Shown here: positions 35,030 through 43,534 of the stretch, piece by piece
How positions within the stretch are numbered: the stretch's first letter is position 1
How the letters are laid out: the number at the start of each line of letters is the position of its first letter
Source of the DNA: Psychrobacter piscatorii
Lineage (GTDB): Bacteria; Pseudomonadota; Gammaproteobacteria; Pseudomonadales; Moraxellaceae
DNA: 58,108 bases
Direction of reading: 5' to 3'
Assembly (NCBI RefSeq): GCF_001444505.1
Contig: NZ_LNDJ01000046.1
Coordinates: forward strand, 1-58,108
Notes under the pieces: generated by a model
Told to the model about the DNA's origin: nothing
The model's input: only the letters and a program-made list of their open reading frames with translations
Database searches by the model: none
Position numbers and translations under genes: made by a program

Positions 35030-36397
35030 ATGGTTTTCCCCTTATCTTTCAGAGACTTTAAAAGCTACAGTTTACGCTTAGGGGTGCTCGCTCTCCCTAT
35101 CTTGATTACTCAGTTTTGCCAAGCAGCGCTTGGGGTTGTGGACGCCATCATGGCAGGTCAAGTATCTGCGCTTGATTTGGCGGCCGTGGCAGTTGGATCT
35201 GGCATTTGGCTACCGCTGTTTTTATTAGCAACAGGTGTGTTGATTGCCACTACCCCTCTCATTGGTGAGGCTGTCGGTCAAGACCAGCATCACCATGTTC
35301 CTCATATTACTCAGCAGTCCTTGTGGACAGCAGGCGCTCTTGGCCTTATTGGTTTTATTGTTGTCAATTTGGCACCCAATGTCCTTGGCATCATGGGTGT
35401 GCCTGAGAATATTCAGCCTATAGCAACACAATATTTGCATGGTGTGTCTTTTGGTTTCCCTGCATTAGCTGTCTATGCTGTGTTACGCAGTTATTGCGAA
35501 GCGCTTGGTCGACCTGAGCCAGTGACGGTTATTAGCATCATCGGCCTACTTGCAGACATCCCTATCAACTATATTTTTATCCATGGTTTATTTGGCATGC
35601 CCGAGATGGGCGGCGCAGGCTGCGGTGTGGCAACAGCACTGGTATTGTGGATAAATGTGTTGTTACTGGCGGCTTATACCAGCGTCACCAAGCGGCGGGA
35701 ATTTGCCAGCACTCGCTTTTTTTATGGATTTGCGAGTCCAAATCGCACACAGATCAAAAAACTTCTAAAATTGGGGATTCCTATTGGTGTCTCTATCTTT
35801 TTTGAGGCCAGTTTATTTAGTTTGGGCGCTCTTGTTATCAGCCCGCTCGGAGAGCTTGCAACAGCCTCACACCAAGTAGCGTTATCAGTGACGTCACAGC
35901 TGTTTATGATACCGATATCTGTTGCCATGGCACTCACCATTATGGTCTCAAATCGTTATGGTCAAAAAAACCTCTTAGCCTTACGTCAAGTACAAGCCAC
36001 TGGACTTGTCTGGACCGTATTGATTGCGCTCACTTGTATGCTTGGTATATGGCTATTTAGACCAGAGTTGGCAGCAGCATTTACCGATAATCCAGCGGTT
36101 AGAGCGGAGTCTATGCATTTGCTCATCTTTGCCCTTGCCTATCAGTTATTTGATGGCTGGCAGGTCAATGTCGCGGGTATATTACGCGGCATGCAAGACA
36201 CCACCATACCGATGTGGGTCACGCTTTTTTGCTATTGGTTAGTAGCCCTACCACTGGGTATCTATTTAGTGCGTTTCACTGATGTTGGCGCTCAAGGCTT
36301 TTGGATGGCATTAATCACTGGCCTATTCTTATCTTCTATTCTATTGACCCTTCGTTTGCGCTATCAACAAAAGCGCCTAACGCTACTATGGGGATAA
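35030..36397 (+). CDS. norM: MATE-family multidrug efflux transporter (NorM-like)
   Basis: A 455-residue inner-membrane antiporter with about 12 membrane segments in two similar halves. LALPILITQFCQAALGVVDAIMAGQVSALDLAAVAVGSGIW is the MATE opening. GRPEPVTVISIIGLLADIPINYIFIHG closes the first half, and LLKLGIPIGVSIFFEASLFSLGALVISPLG opens the second. It exports cationic drugs or metabolites in exchange for Na+ or H+. TTG 35021 would add three residues; I chose ATG 35030. Ribosome site is weak. Substrate not readable. The symbol is by family likeness. Confidence 0.88.
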   Translation: MVFPLSFRDFKSYSLRLGVLALPILITQFCQAALGVVDAIMAGQVSALDLAAVAVGSGIWLPLFLLATGVLIATTPLIGEAVGQDQHHHVPHITQQSLWTAGALGLIGFIVVNLAPNVLGIMGVPENIQPIATQYLHGVSFGFPALAVYAVLRSYCEALGRPEPVTVISIIGLLADIPINYIFIHGLFGMPEMGGAGCGVATALVLWINVLLLAAYTSVTKRREFASTRFFYGFASPNRTQIKKLLKLGIPIGVSIFFEASLFSLGALVISPLGELATASHQVALSVTSQLFMIPISVAMALTIMVSNRYGQKNLLALRQVQATGLVWTVLIALTCMLGIWLFRPELAAAFTDNPAVRAESMHLLIFALAYQLFDGWQVNVAGILRGMQDTTIPMWVTLFCYWLVALPLGIYLVRFTDVGAQGFWMALITGLFLSSILLTLRLRYQQKRLTLLWG

Positions 36398-36638
36398 AAC
36401 CAATTGACTTGAGCTCACCTCTTATAACCATTGCTAGCGATATATGGTCACATAGACTATGATAAATCGTAGACGTTTTCTTGCTAAAAAGATGGCTTAC
36501 GTCAAAATATGTAAAAAGTCTCAGTTAACAACTGTACATTGATTGCTCATTGCCATGAATCTAGGTATCATTAGCAACTAATTAGACAATATTTAGTTAC
36601 ACTATTTTTCGAATTTAGTACAAGGTCAGATAAAAACT

Positions 36639-37067
36639 ATGGATATTGAAAAAATACGCACCCTCATCGCCCTTATGGAAGAAAGTGAGCTGGTTAATTT
36701 AGAAATCAGTTCAGACGACGAGCATATCAGCTTAACTCGTCACTATGATGCGCCTGCACCAGCCATGATGGCAGCGCCAACTGCTAGCGCAGCGCCTATT
36801 ACTGCTGAAGGAAAACCTGCGGAAAAAGCGGGTAGCGTCGAAAACTCGCCAATGGTTGGTGTTTTCTATTCAGCGCCAAGTCCTAACGACCCACCATTTG
36901 TAAAAGTTGGTCAAAAAGTTCAAGCGGGTGATACTCTAGGTATTATCGAAGCGATGAAAATAATGAACCCTCTTGAAGCGACTCAAAGTGGTATTGTTGA
37001 CGAAATCTTGGTAGATAATTCTGAAGTCGTACAGTTCGGCCAACCTGTCATACGCTATAAAGCATAA
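36639..37067 (+). CDS. accB: Biotin carboxyl carrier protein of acetyl-CoA carboxylase
   Basis: A 142-residue carrier of biotin for acetyl-CoA carboxylase, the committing step of fatty-acid synthesis. An N-terminal domain (MDIEKIRTLIALMEESELVNLEI) is joined by an Ala/Pro-rich linker (about 41-66) to the biotinyl domain. Biotin attaches to K107 in EAMKIMN. SPMVGVFYSAPSPNDPPFV with the thumb is typical of AccB. About 125 nt separate it from accC on the same strand, forming the usual accBC unit. Confidence 0.96.
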   Translation: MDIEKIRTLIALMEESELVNLEISSDDEHISLTRHYDAPAPAMMAAPTASAAPITAEGKPAEKAGSVENSPMVGVFYSAPSPNDPPFVKVGQKVQAGDTLGIIEAMKIMNPLEATQSGIVDEILVDNSEVVQFGQPVIRYKA

Positions 37068-37192
37068 CGATATTTGCCATACTTAATTTCATTATGGCTG
37101 GTTTTTGATATACGTATCGCATCAAAGTCAAATAACAGGATGCTAGATATCAAAACTCAGTCAATAACTGATGCTTCGACAAGGATGAACCC

Positions 37193-38554
37193 ATGATAAA
37201 AAAATTGCTCATTGCCAATAGAGGTGAGATTGCCCTGCGTATCGTTCGAGCTTGCAAAGCGCTAGGTATCGAAACGGTAGGCGTCTACTCTACTGCTGAT
37301 GCCAACTTGATGCACCTGCGCTTTGTTGATGAGGCAATTTGTATTGGTAAGCCTAATGCCAATCAAAGTTATCTTGATATTAATACTATCTTAACTGCCG
37401 CTGAAATCACTGGCGCGGATGCTATTCATCCGGGTTATGGTTTTTTGTCTGAAAATGCTGAGTTTGCTGAGCGCGTAGAAGAAGCAGGATTGACTTTCGT
37501 TGGCCCTAATGCAGATCACATTCGCTTGATGGGTAATAAAGTCTCTGCGATCAACGCCATGAAAAAAGCGGGCGTACCAACCGTGCCTGGCTCTGTGGGT
37601 GCCGTTACGCTACATAATGCTGAAGAACAAGCGCGCAATATCGGTTTTCCGCTATTGATTAAAGCGGCTTCTGGCGGCGGTGGACGCGGTATGCGCGTCG
37701 TTGAGCGCTTTGACGAGCTGGTCGGTCAAGTCCAAGCGGCGAAGCAAGAAGCTGAGCTTTGGTTCGGTGATGATACTGTCTATATGGAGCGCTATCTTCA
37801 AAACCCGCGCCACGTAGAAGTACAGGTACTGGGTGATGGCAATGGTAATGCTATCCATCTGTATGACCGCGATTGCTCACTGCAGCGTCGCCACCAAAAA
37901 GTACTAGAAGAAGCGCCTGCGCCAGATATTCCAGATGATGTCCGTGAACCTATCTTAAAAGCATGCGTGAAAGCCTGTGAGCTTGTGAAATACCGCGGCG
38001 CTGGTACGTTTGAGTTTTTGTTTGAAAATAATGAATTTTTCTTTATTGAGATGAATACTCGCGTACAGGTTGAACATCCAGTAACCGAGATGATTACTGG
38101 TATAGATGTCGTGGTTGAGCAACTAAAAATTGCAGCCGGCTATGGTTTATCTTATCGTCAAAGTGAGATTGAAATCCAAGGCCACGCGATTGAGTGCCGT
38201 ATCAATGCTGAAGATCCAGCAACTTTTGTTCCTTGCCCTGGTACTGTCAATCAATTATTTGCGCCAAGTGGCGCAGGTGTTCGATTCGATTCACATCTAT
38301 ACCCTGGCTATGAGATACCGACTTACTATGATTCACTCATTGGTAAGCTTATCTGCCATGGTCAAACTCGCCAGCAAGCCGTTGCTAAGACCATACACGC
38401 ACTTGATGAATTGATCATTGAAGGTATCAAAACCAATATACCGCTACATCGTGATGTGATTTTAGCAGATGATAATTTTGCCAAGGAAGCGCAAAACATT
38501 CATTATCTCGAAAGAGAGCTTCTGAGCACAGACAAAGCCGAGAAAGCGGCATAG
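37193..38554 (+). CDS. accC: Acetyl-CoA carboxylase, biotin carboxylase subunit
   Basis: A 453-residue ATP-grasp enzyme carboxylating biotin on AccB. It begins [20 protein letters not shown]. The glycine-rich ATP loop is [14 protein letters not shown], and bicarbonate/biotin site residues lie in [19 protein letters not shown] and [17 protein letters not shown]. Length is as in E. coli (449). It is followed by a strong bidirectional terminator. Confidence 0.97.
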   Translation: MIKKLLIANRGEIALRIVRACKALGIETVGVYSTADANLMHLRFVDEAICIGKPNANQSYLDINTILTAAEITGADAIHPGYGFLSENAEFAERVEEAGLTFVGPNADHIRLMGNKVSAINAMKKAGVPTVPGSVGAVTLHNAEEQARNIGFPLLIKAASGGGGRGMRVVERFDELVGQVQAAKQEAELWFGDDTVYMERYLQNPRHVEVQVLGDGNGNAIHLYDRDCSLQRRHQKVLEEAPAPDIPDDVREPILKACVKACELVKYRGAGTFEFLFENNEFFFIEMNTRVQVEHPVTEMITGIDVVVEQLKIAAGYGLSYRQSEIEIQGHAIECRINAEDPATFVPCPGTVNQLFAPSGAGVRFDSHLYPGYEIPTYYDSLIGKLICHGQTRQQAVAKTIHALDELIIEGIKTNIPLHRDVILADDNFAKEAQNIHYLERELLSTDKAEKAA

Positions 38555-38634
38555 ATCAAAACAGCGCTAAGCTGTAGTTTGCTTACTCGTACTGACTGGG
38601 ACAGTAGTCATTTCCCATAAAAATCAATTTCCAC

Positions 38635-38668
38635 AAAAAAAGCCGCTATCAATATAGCGGCTTTTTTA
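38635..38668. terminator. Bidirectional terminator between accC and a convergent gene
   Basis: Stem AAAAAAGCCGCTAT / ATAGCGGCTTTTTT with a 4-nt loop. It lies 80 nt after accC and 67 nt after the stop of the opposite-strand gene. A-run and T-run flank it, so it can serve both. Confidence 0.92.
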
Positions 38669-38734
38669 TAATCGATACTTGGGAGATGGTACTGACAATA
38701 TGCTATGCCGTTACTTCTAAAGTACTACTGTCTA

Positions 38735-39355
38735 TCAAGGCAATACTCTATTAAAAGTCATAAAGCACTCTGTACCGTCAGGATCAGCGCACCATTGCAT
38801 CTGATTGCCATCATGGTACAAAAACGCGATCAATGCTTCGTCACTTTGATCCACTTGGTTGCCTGAGCAGTCTACTTCGTTATTATCATAGATCGTCTTG
38901 ATAGCGATGACGGGCAGGCCTTCTTCACGATGTGTGACTAGATAACGCCCATACGTCCATTCTTTGCCACTCACTGCCCACATCTCATTGTCCGCACCAA
39001 AATTATATAGCTCACGGCACTGATTCGACTTGTTGACTGACGCCATTAAATTTTTACTGGTAGTCGGCTTAATGTTTAGTATGCGCGCCTCACTTTGAGT
39101 GATTATGCCACCATCCATATCAGCTACCACCTTAGGCTCTGCACTGTTTTTTTGCAGACTATTCGATGATGCCGCTTGCTGAGCTTTCGCCTCTTTGGTC
39201 ATGGTGATAGAACTGTCTAAATCTATCTCCCATTGTCCTGCAATGGCTGGACTAATATGCGTAGTGATTGTCGGGTCAGTAACTGTCTCACCACTCACTG
39301 GCAATGAAGCCAGAATAGACGCCAATGTAAATGAAGCAAATGATATAGGTTCCAT
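38735..39355 (-). CDS. Unknown secreted protein with four cysteines
   Basis: A 206-residue protein without recognised domain. The N-terminus (SFASFTLASILASLPVSG) looks like a signal peptide, though it lacks the usual basic residues right after Met. Then comes a Ser/Gln/Ala-rich spacer (about 54-80), followed by a folded C-terminal part with four cysteines (NQCRELYNF, VDCSG, QWCADPDGTECF), fit for two disulfides in the periplasm. No operon partner. Convergent with accC; upstream of it lies the leuA terminator. Function unknown. Confidence 0.7.
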   Translation of the reverse strand: MEPISFASFTLASILASLPVSGETVTDPTITTHISPAIAGQWEIDLDSSITMTKEAKAQQAASSNSLQKNSAEPKVVADMDGGIITQSEARILNIKPTTSKNLMASVNKSNQCRELYNFGADNEMWAVSGKEWTYGRYLVTHREEGLPVIAIKTIYDNNEVDCSGNQVDQSDEALIAFLYHDGNQMQWCADPDGTECFMTFNRVLP

Positions 39356-39531
39356 GATTAACCTTTTATTTATAATATTTTATATACATTAGCGTAAGTC
39401 GTAGACACCAAAAACACAAGTAACATTATGCTATTGGGCAAAATACCTTAATCCAAACGATAACCAAAACCTTAGTCAGTAGTGACGTTGAAGTAAGATA
39501 ATGCCCGATAATCTAGTCGCTTTCTACTCAT

Positions 39532-39581
39532 AAAAAAATGACACCGTAGCTTTGCTTGTTGAATACAAGGAGCTACGGTGT
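39532..39581 (-). terminator. Terminator after leuA
   Basis: Long hairpin: outer stem ACACCGTAGCT / AGCTACGGTGT and an inner CTTG / CAAG pair. On the minus strand it is followed by a seven-T run. It is about 54 nt after the leuA stop. Confidence 0.9.
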
Positions 39582-39634
39582 TATATATTTATAAAATTAA
39601 GACCAGTAAAGTATTACGATATAGTTATCTAATA

Positions 39635-41419
39635 CTAAGCAGCTTCCACATTCAATGCTTGAGCGAAGGCTGATAGCGCCCCTTTGAGCATGGCTGATAC
39701 GGTGCTGCTACAAGTACCGATGCCGGAGTATACTTCACCATCCACATTCAACTGAATATAAGCGGCGGCATTTGCATTCGTTTTATTCTCACTATTGGTA
39801 TCATCATCGATACCATTACCACTATTATGGTGCGGGTTAATGGCATGCTCTGCATAGTTAATAATATGCAATGATTTACCCGTATGCTGTGCAAGACCGT
39901 CGATAAACGATGATAATGGACCATTACCCGTACCATCGATATCAATGGTGTCGTTATTCATCTGGACTTGGCCGCTGAAATACACCTCACCGCCTTTGTT
40001 ACTGACACTATAATCTAGTAACTCAAACTTACCTTGCTGCAAGTAGGTATCCTCAAAGGTCTGTAATATTTCATCATTTTGTAATTCACGGGCAACCGCT
40101 TCCGCTTGCTTTTGTACCACACGGCTAAAGTCAATCTGCATCCAACGTGGTAGGTTAAAGCCATAATTACGCTGCAAGATATACGCAACACCACCTTTGC
40201 CCGACTGGCTATTGATACGTACTACATCTTGATAGCTACGACCAATGTGCGCAGGATCAATTGGCAAATATGCCACATCCCACACGTTGTCAGTCTCAGT
40301 TTGGTTGTTTTCATTGTAGTCGAGTGACTTCTTAATGGCATCTTGATGTGAGCCGCTAAAGGCGGTAAAGACAAGCTCTCCCACATAAGGGTGGCGTGGG
40401 TGTAGCGGCAAGTTATTGCATTCGCTCACGACCTGTACGATTTCACTCATATTGCTAAAATCAAGCTCGGGATCGATACCTTGGCTAAACAAGTTCATGG
40501 CCATGACCATGATATCCATGTTACCCGTACGCTCGCCATTACCAAGCAATGTACCCTCAATGCGATCCGCGCCTGCAAGCACACCCAATTCAGCAGCGGC
40601 GACTGCACAGCCACGGTCATTATGCGTATGTAAACTGACGACCACATGCTCACGCTGAGCAAGATGACGGCAGAAATACTCTACTTGATCCGCAAAGACA
40701 TTCGGCATAGAGGCTTCAACAGTTGCTGGCAAGTTCAAAATAACCTCTTGGCCTTGCTGCGGCTGCCATACATCACACACCGCGTCGCACACTTCTACTG
40801 CATATTCCGTCTCAGTCTGACTAAAGCTCTCAGGTGAATACTGGAACACCCAATCTGTCTCAGGGTATTTTGCCGCATATTCTTTCAATAATTTGGCGCC
40901 AGTAATGGCAATCTCTTTAATGTCAGCCTTGTCTTTGCCATAGACTTTTTCACGTTGCACACGGCTGGTTGAATTATAAACATGGACGACGGCGCGTTTG
41001 ACGCCTTTTAGCGATTCAAAAGTACGGGCAATCAAATGCTCGCGCGCTTGTACCAATACTTGTAGCGTCACATCATCCGGTACGTGGTTTTCTTCGATAA
41101 GTTTACGGGTAAAGTCAAATTCAACCTGCGCCGCTGATGGAAAACCAATCTCAATCTCTTTAAAACCCACCTCTACTAAGGTCTTAAAAAAGCGCATTTT
41201 TTGTTCAATCGTCATTGGATCAATCAGTGCTTGGTTACCATCACGCAGATCTACACTTGCCCATATTGGCGACTTCTCAATTGTTTTGCTTGGCCAAGTA
41301 CGATCTGGCAGTAGTGGCGCAAAGGCAAATGGACGGTATTTACGAAAGTCAAAAGCGGCATTTTTTGGTGTGATCTTTGCAGTCCCAGTGGCTGCAGTAT
41401 GCGTGGCTTGGTCAGACAT
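39635..41419 (-). CDS. leuA: 2-isopropylmalate synthase (long, type 2 form)
   Basis: A 594-residue enzyme condensing acetyl-CoA with 2-oxoisovalerate, the first step of leucine synthesis. The metal-binding start is WASVDLRDGNQALIDP. The H-x-H pair is in VVSLHTHNDRGCA, and GNGERTGNMDIM and the C-terminal LeuA allosteric domain follow (from about residue 440). An Asn/Asp/His-rich stretch (about 527-550) interrupts the regulatory domain. The length fits the longer actinobacterial/pseudomonad type rather than the E. coli form (523). ATG 41419 is supported by AAGGA 6 nt upstream; TTG 41425 is less likely. A leader mini-ORF lies upstream. Confidence 0.95.
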   Translation of the reverse strand: MSDQATHTAATGTAKITPKNAAFDFRKYRPFAFAPLLPDRTWPSKTIEKSPIWASVDLRDGNQALIDPMTIEQKMRFFKTLVEVGFKEIEIGFPSAAQVEFDFTRKLIEENHVPDDVTLQVLVQAREHLIARTFESLKGVKRAVVHVYNSTSRVQREKVYGKDKADIKEIAITGAKLLKEYAAKYPETDWVFQYSPESFSQTETEYAVEVCDAVCDVWQPQQGQEVILNLPATVEASMPNVFADQVEYFCRHLAQREHVVVSLHTHNDRGCAVAAAELGVLAGADRIEGTLLGNGERTGNMDIMVMAMNLFSQGIDPELDFSNMSEIVQVVSECNNLPLHPRHPYVGELVFTAFSGSHQDAIKKSLDYNENNQTETDNVWDVAYLPIDPAHIGRSYQDVVRINSQSGKGGVAYILQRNYGFNLPRWMQIDFSRVVQKQAEAVARELQNDEILQTFEDTYLQQGKFELLDYSVSNKGGEVYFSGQVQMNNDTIDIDGTGNGPLSSFIDGLAQHTGKSLHIINYAEHAINPHHNSGNGIDDDTNSENKTNANAAAYIQLNVDGEVYSGIGTCSSTVSAMLKGALSAFAQALNVEAA

Positions 41420-41511
41420 AATCAATCCTTAGATGATATGGTTATTTGTATGTTTAGCTAGATGATTAGCTGTTGTTTAGAATTGTATTTATCATACGAG
41501 CTAACGAGTAG

Positions 41512-41541
41512 TTACACCATAATAATAGCAAAGTTTAGCAA
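41512..41541 (-). CDS. Candidate leuA leader peptide (MLNFAIIMV)
   Basis: A nine-codon open frame starting with TTG (41541-41539) and ending TAA, encoding MLNFAIIMV: Leu, two Ile and Val in nine residues. A near-perfect Shine-Dalgarno, TAGGAGGT (minus strand, core 41549-41554), lies 7 nt before it. No other open frame can use that site. The stop is 92 nt before the leuA ATG. Downstream there are competing TTAGCT / AGCTAA pairings, but no T-run, so classic attenuation is not shown. Real translation is inferred from the ribosome site only. Confidence 0.5.
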   Translation of the reverse strand: MLNFAIIMV

Positions 41542-41580
41542 ATAGAAACCTCCTATTTTTTACTTTATTTTCTATGATTT

Positions 41581-41626
41581 TAGTGAAAAAACCCAATTTA
41601 GTAGTTACAATCAACTAAATTCACTA
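41581..41626. promoter_or_regulatory. Nested inverted repeat upstream of the Lrp/AsnC gene
   Basis: Inner arms AATTTAGT (41595-41602) and ACTAAATT (41614-41621) with outer arms TAGTGA (41581-41586) and TCACTA (41621-41626), ending 15 nt before the regulator's ATG. AGTAGTTACA occurs here (41600-41609) and again at 41507-41516. Likely operator for the regulator itself and perhaps for leuA. Confidence 0.5.
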
Positions 41627-41640
41627 TTGAGGCGCTAAAA

Positions 41641-42129
41641 ATGCCAGAAAGTCATTTTGGAAGTACGGGCACAATAGATATAGATGACATCGATAAGCAA
41701 TTATTGCGCTTGTTACAGACGCAGGCACGTATGAGTATCACGGAGCTTGCTGAGCGTGTCAATCTCTCTGCCACCCCTTGTGCCCGCCGTATTAAACGCT
41801 TAGAAGACGCTAATATCATTACAGGCTACCATACCAAAACCGATGCGCAAAAACTGGGCTATCCGCTCGCCGTGTTTATCGCCGTCAGTATGGATCGTCA
41901 TACGGCTGAGCGTTTTGAGCAATTTGAGCGTAGCGTTCAGAGTTTTGAGGAAGTCGTGAGCTGTAGTATTGTCACAGGACGTACAGAAGACTATCTGATT
42001 AAAGTCAGAGTGCGTGATATGGCACATTATGAGGAGTTTTTATTGCATCGCCTCAATCGTATTGAGGGCGTTGCCCAAGTCCACACCAGTTTTGAGCTGC
42101 GAGAGGTATTCAGCCGTAGCGTCGTATAG
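41641..42129 (+). CDS. Lrp/AsnC-family transcriptional regulator
   Basis: A 162-residue amino-acid-responsive regulator. The winged helix-turn-helix spans about 15-75 (IDDIDKQLLRLLQTQARMSITELAERVNLSATPCARRIKRLE), and the RAM ligand/oligomer domain follows (PLAVFIAVSMDRH, VVSCSIVTGRTEDYLIKVRVRDM, FELREVF). It is divergent from leuA across 221 bp and may control it in response to leucine (inference). An MFS permease is convergent on its other side, and export of an amino acid is possible. A nested palindrome just upstream suggests autoregulation. Confidence 0.9.
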   Translation: MPESHFGSTGTIDIDDIDKQLLRLLQTQARMSITELAERVNLSATPCARRIKRLEDANIITGYHTKTDAQKLGYPLAVFIAVSMDRHTAERFEQFERSVQSFEEVVSCSIVTGRTEDYLIKVRVRDMAHYEEFLLHRLNRIEGVAQVHTSFELREVFSRSVV

Positions 42130-42151
42130 AGCGCTCATGGCGTTAAAAATG

Positions 42152-43408
42152 CTAAGCGAGCGTTGGTGACTGTCTACGAAACATTATTATCAAAATCAGT
42201 CCAATCATCAATCCGATAGCAGCGACCAGTAACCCTGCATTGAAATTGCCATCCTCTCCTGCCAATGCTACCGTCACCAAAGGTCCCAAGAACTGCCCTA
42301 GCGCATAGGCGAGCGTTGCCAATGCAATCAGTAAATTAGAATAAGCAGGATTGATGTTTTTAAACAACGTGAGGGTCATCGCCACCATACCGACGAAGGT
42401 CAACCCTAGAATAATAGCATTGCCGTATAATCCAAGCGCACCATCAAACCATATAGGCAAACACATGCCAAACGCTTGTAATACCGTGAGACCCATTAGG
42501 GTTTTTACCTCACCGATACGTTTGGCAAGCGCGCCCCATAACGGGTTTGATAGCATCGCAAAAACACCAACCACCAACCAAATCATCAATCCAGCATAGG
42601 TCTGTGTCGTTAAGCGCTGCGCTGCCATAACAGGCAGGAAAGTTGCTGAGCTGATATAACCAAATCCTGCCAATATATAACTGACAAAAAGCAAAGCAAG
42701 CGCTTTATAGTGTCCAGAAATCGCTTCATATAAAGAGCGTTTGAAGTTCAAATAGCTCTGATGCACTGAGACGTGCTGTTTCGAATCGGTCAACTGTGAC
42801 TCCAAACTATTTACTGGTTTGGGTTTTATTGCGTAGAGGAGCCATATCAGCGGTAAACTAGTGCAGCCTGCAACCAGCCAAATCACATCAAAGTGATAGC
42901 CCAATGTTAGAAGCCACCACGTCACAATGGCAGAGGCACTAATACCAACACCGATACCTGCATAATGTACGGCCGAGAGTATAGAACGGCGCTCGGGGCT
43001 CAGGTTTTGAATCACAAACGATGAGCTCAATATCATCGCTACCCCGCTTGCAATGCCTGCGATTAGGCGAATGATATACCATAACGTGAGCGACATATTT
43101 GGTATAACGAGTAGCATTGTTGTGACAACACTGATTATTGCCCAAAGCGTCATCGCCTGCCATGTCGCACGCTGAGGCACAAACATAGCAATGAGGGCAC
43201 CGATAAAATAACCGATATAGTTGATTGATGCTAGCCAGCCAGCAATCGTCGTTGATAGTGACAATTGCACCATAATATCAGGTAGAGTGGCGGTAAAGAG
43301 AAAGCGTCCATAGCCCATGACAACTGCCATACAGTACATACCGATACAGGCAATGGCCGCTTCATTGGTGATGGTAGGAGCGACACGGCTTTTAATAGCA
43401 GTCATCAT
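42152..43408 (-). CDS. MFS transporter, YbfB/YjiJ type
   Basis: A 418-residue permease with about 12 membrane helices and a hydrophilic central loop (about residues 195-230 from ATG). The N-terminal MGYGRFLFTATLPDIMVQLSLSTTIAGWLASINYIGYFIGAL is a hallmark of the YbfB/YjiJ MFS branch. Upstream frame begins at TTG 43441; I prefer ATG 43408. Substrate unknown. It ends 22 bp from the end of the convergent Lrp-type regulator. Confidence 0.82.
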   Translation of the reverse strand: MMTAIKSRVAPTITNEAAIACIGMYCMAVVMGYGRFLFTATLPDIMVQLSLSTTIAGWLASINYIGYFIGALIAMFVPQRATWQAMTLWAIISVVTTMLLVIPNMSLTLWYIIRLIAGIASGVAMILSSSFVIQNLSPERRSILSAVHYAGIGVGISASAIVTWWLLTLGYHFDVIWLVAGCTSLPLIWLLYAIKPKPVNSLESQLTDSKQHVSVHQSYLNFKRSLYEAISGHYKALALLFVSYILAGFGYISSATFLPVMAAQRLTTQTYAGLMIWLVVGVFAMLSNPLWGALAKRIGEVKTLMGLTVLQAFGMCLPIWFDGALGLYGNAIILGLTFVGMVAMTLTLFKNINPAYSNLLIALATLAYALGQFLGPLVTVALAGEDGNFNAGLLVAAIGLMIGLILIIMFRRQSPTLA

Positions 43409-43534
43409 GACAGCGCCATTTTTGTGGCAATTAGCACACAATCCTTTGTGTTAGATAATTAAAAGCAATAGTAAAATAAGTAGGGGTAAAACAGTTATTA
43501 GGGCTATTCAAACGGCATAAGATAAAAACAAACG

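Noticed and set aside
7741-41626. Shared ATTCACTA in the hairpin at 7741 and in the palindrome near 41619
   Set aside because: Eight bases in AT-rich spacers are easily shared by chance; surrounding sequence differs.
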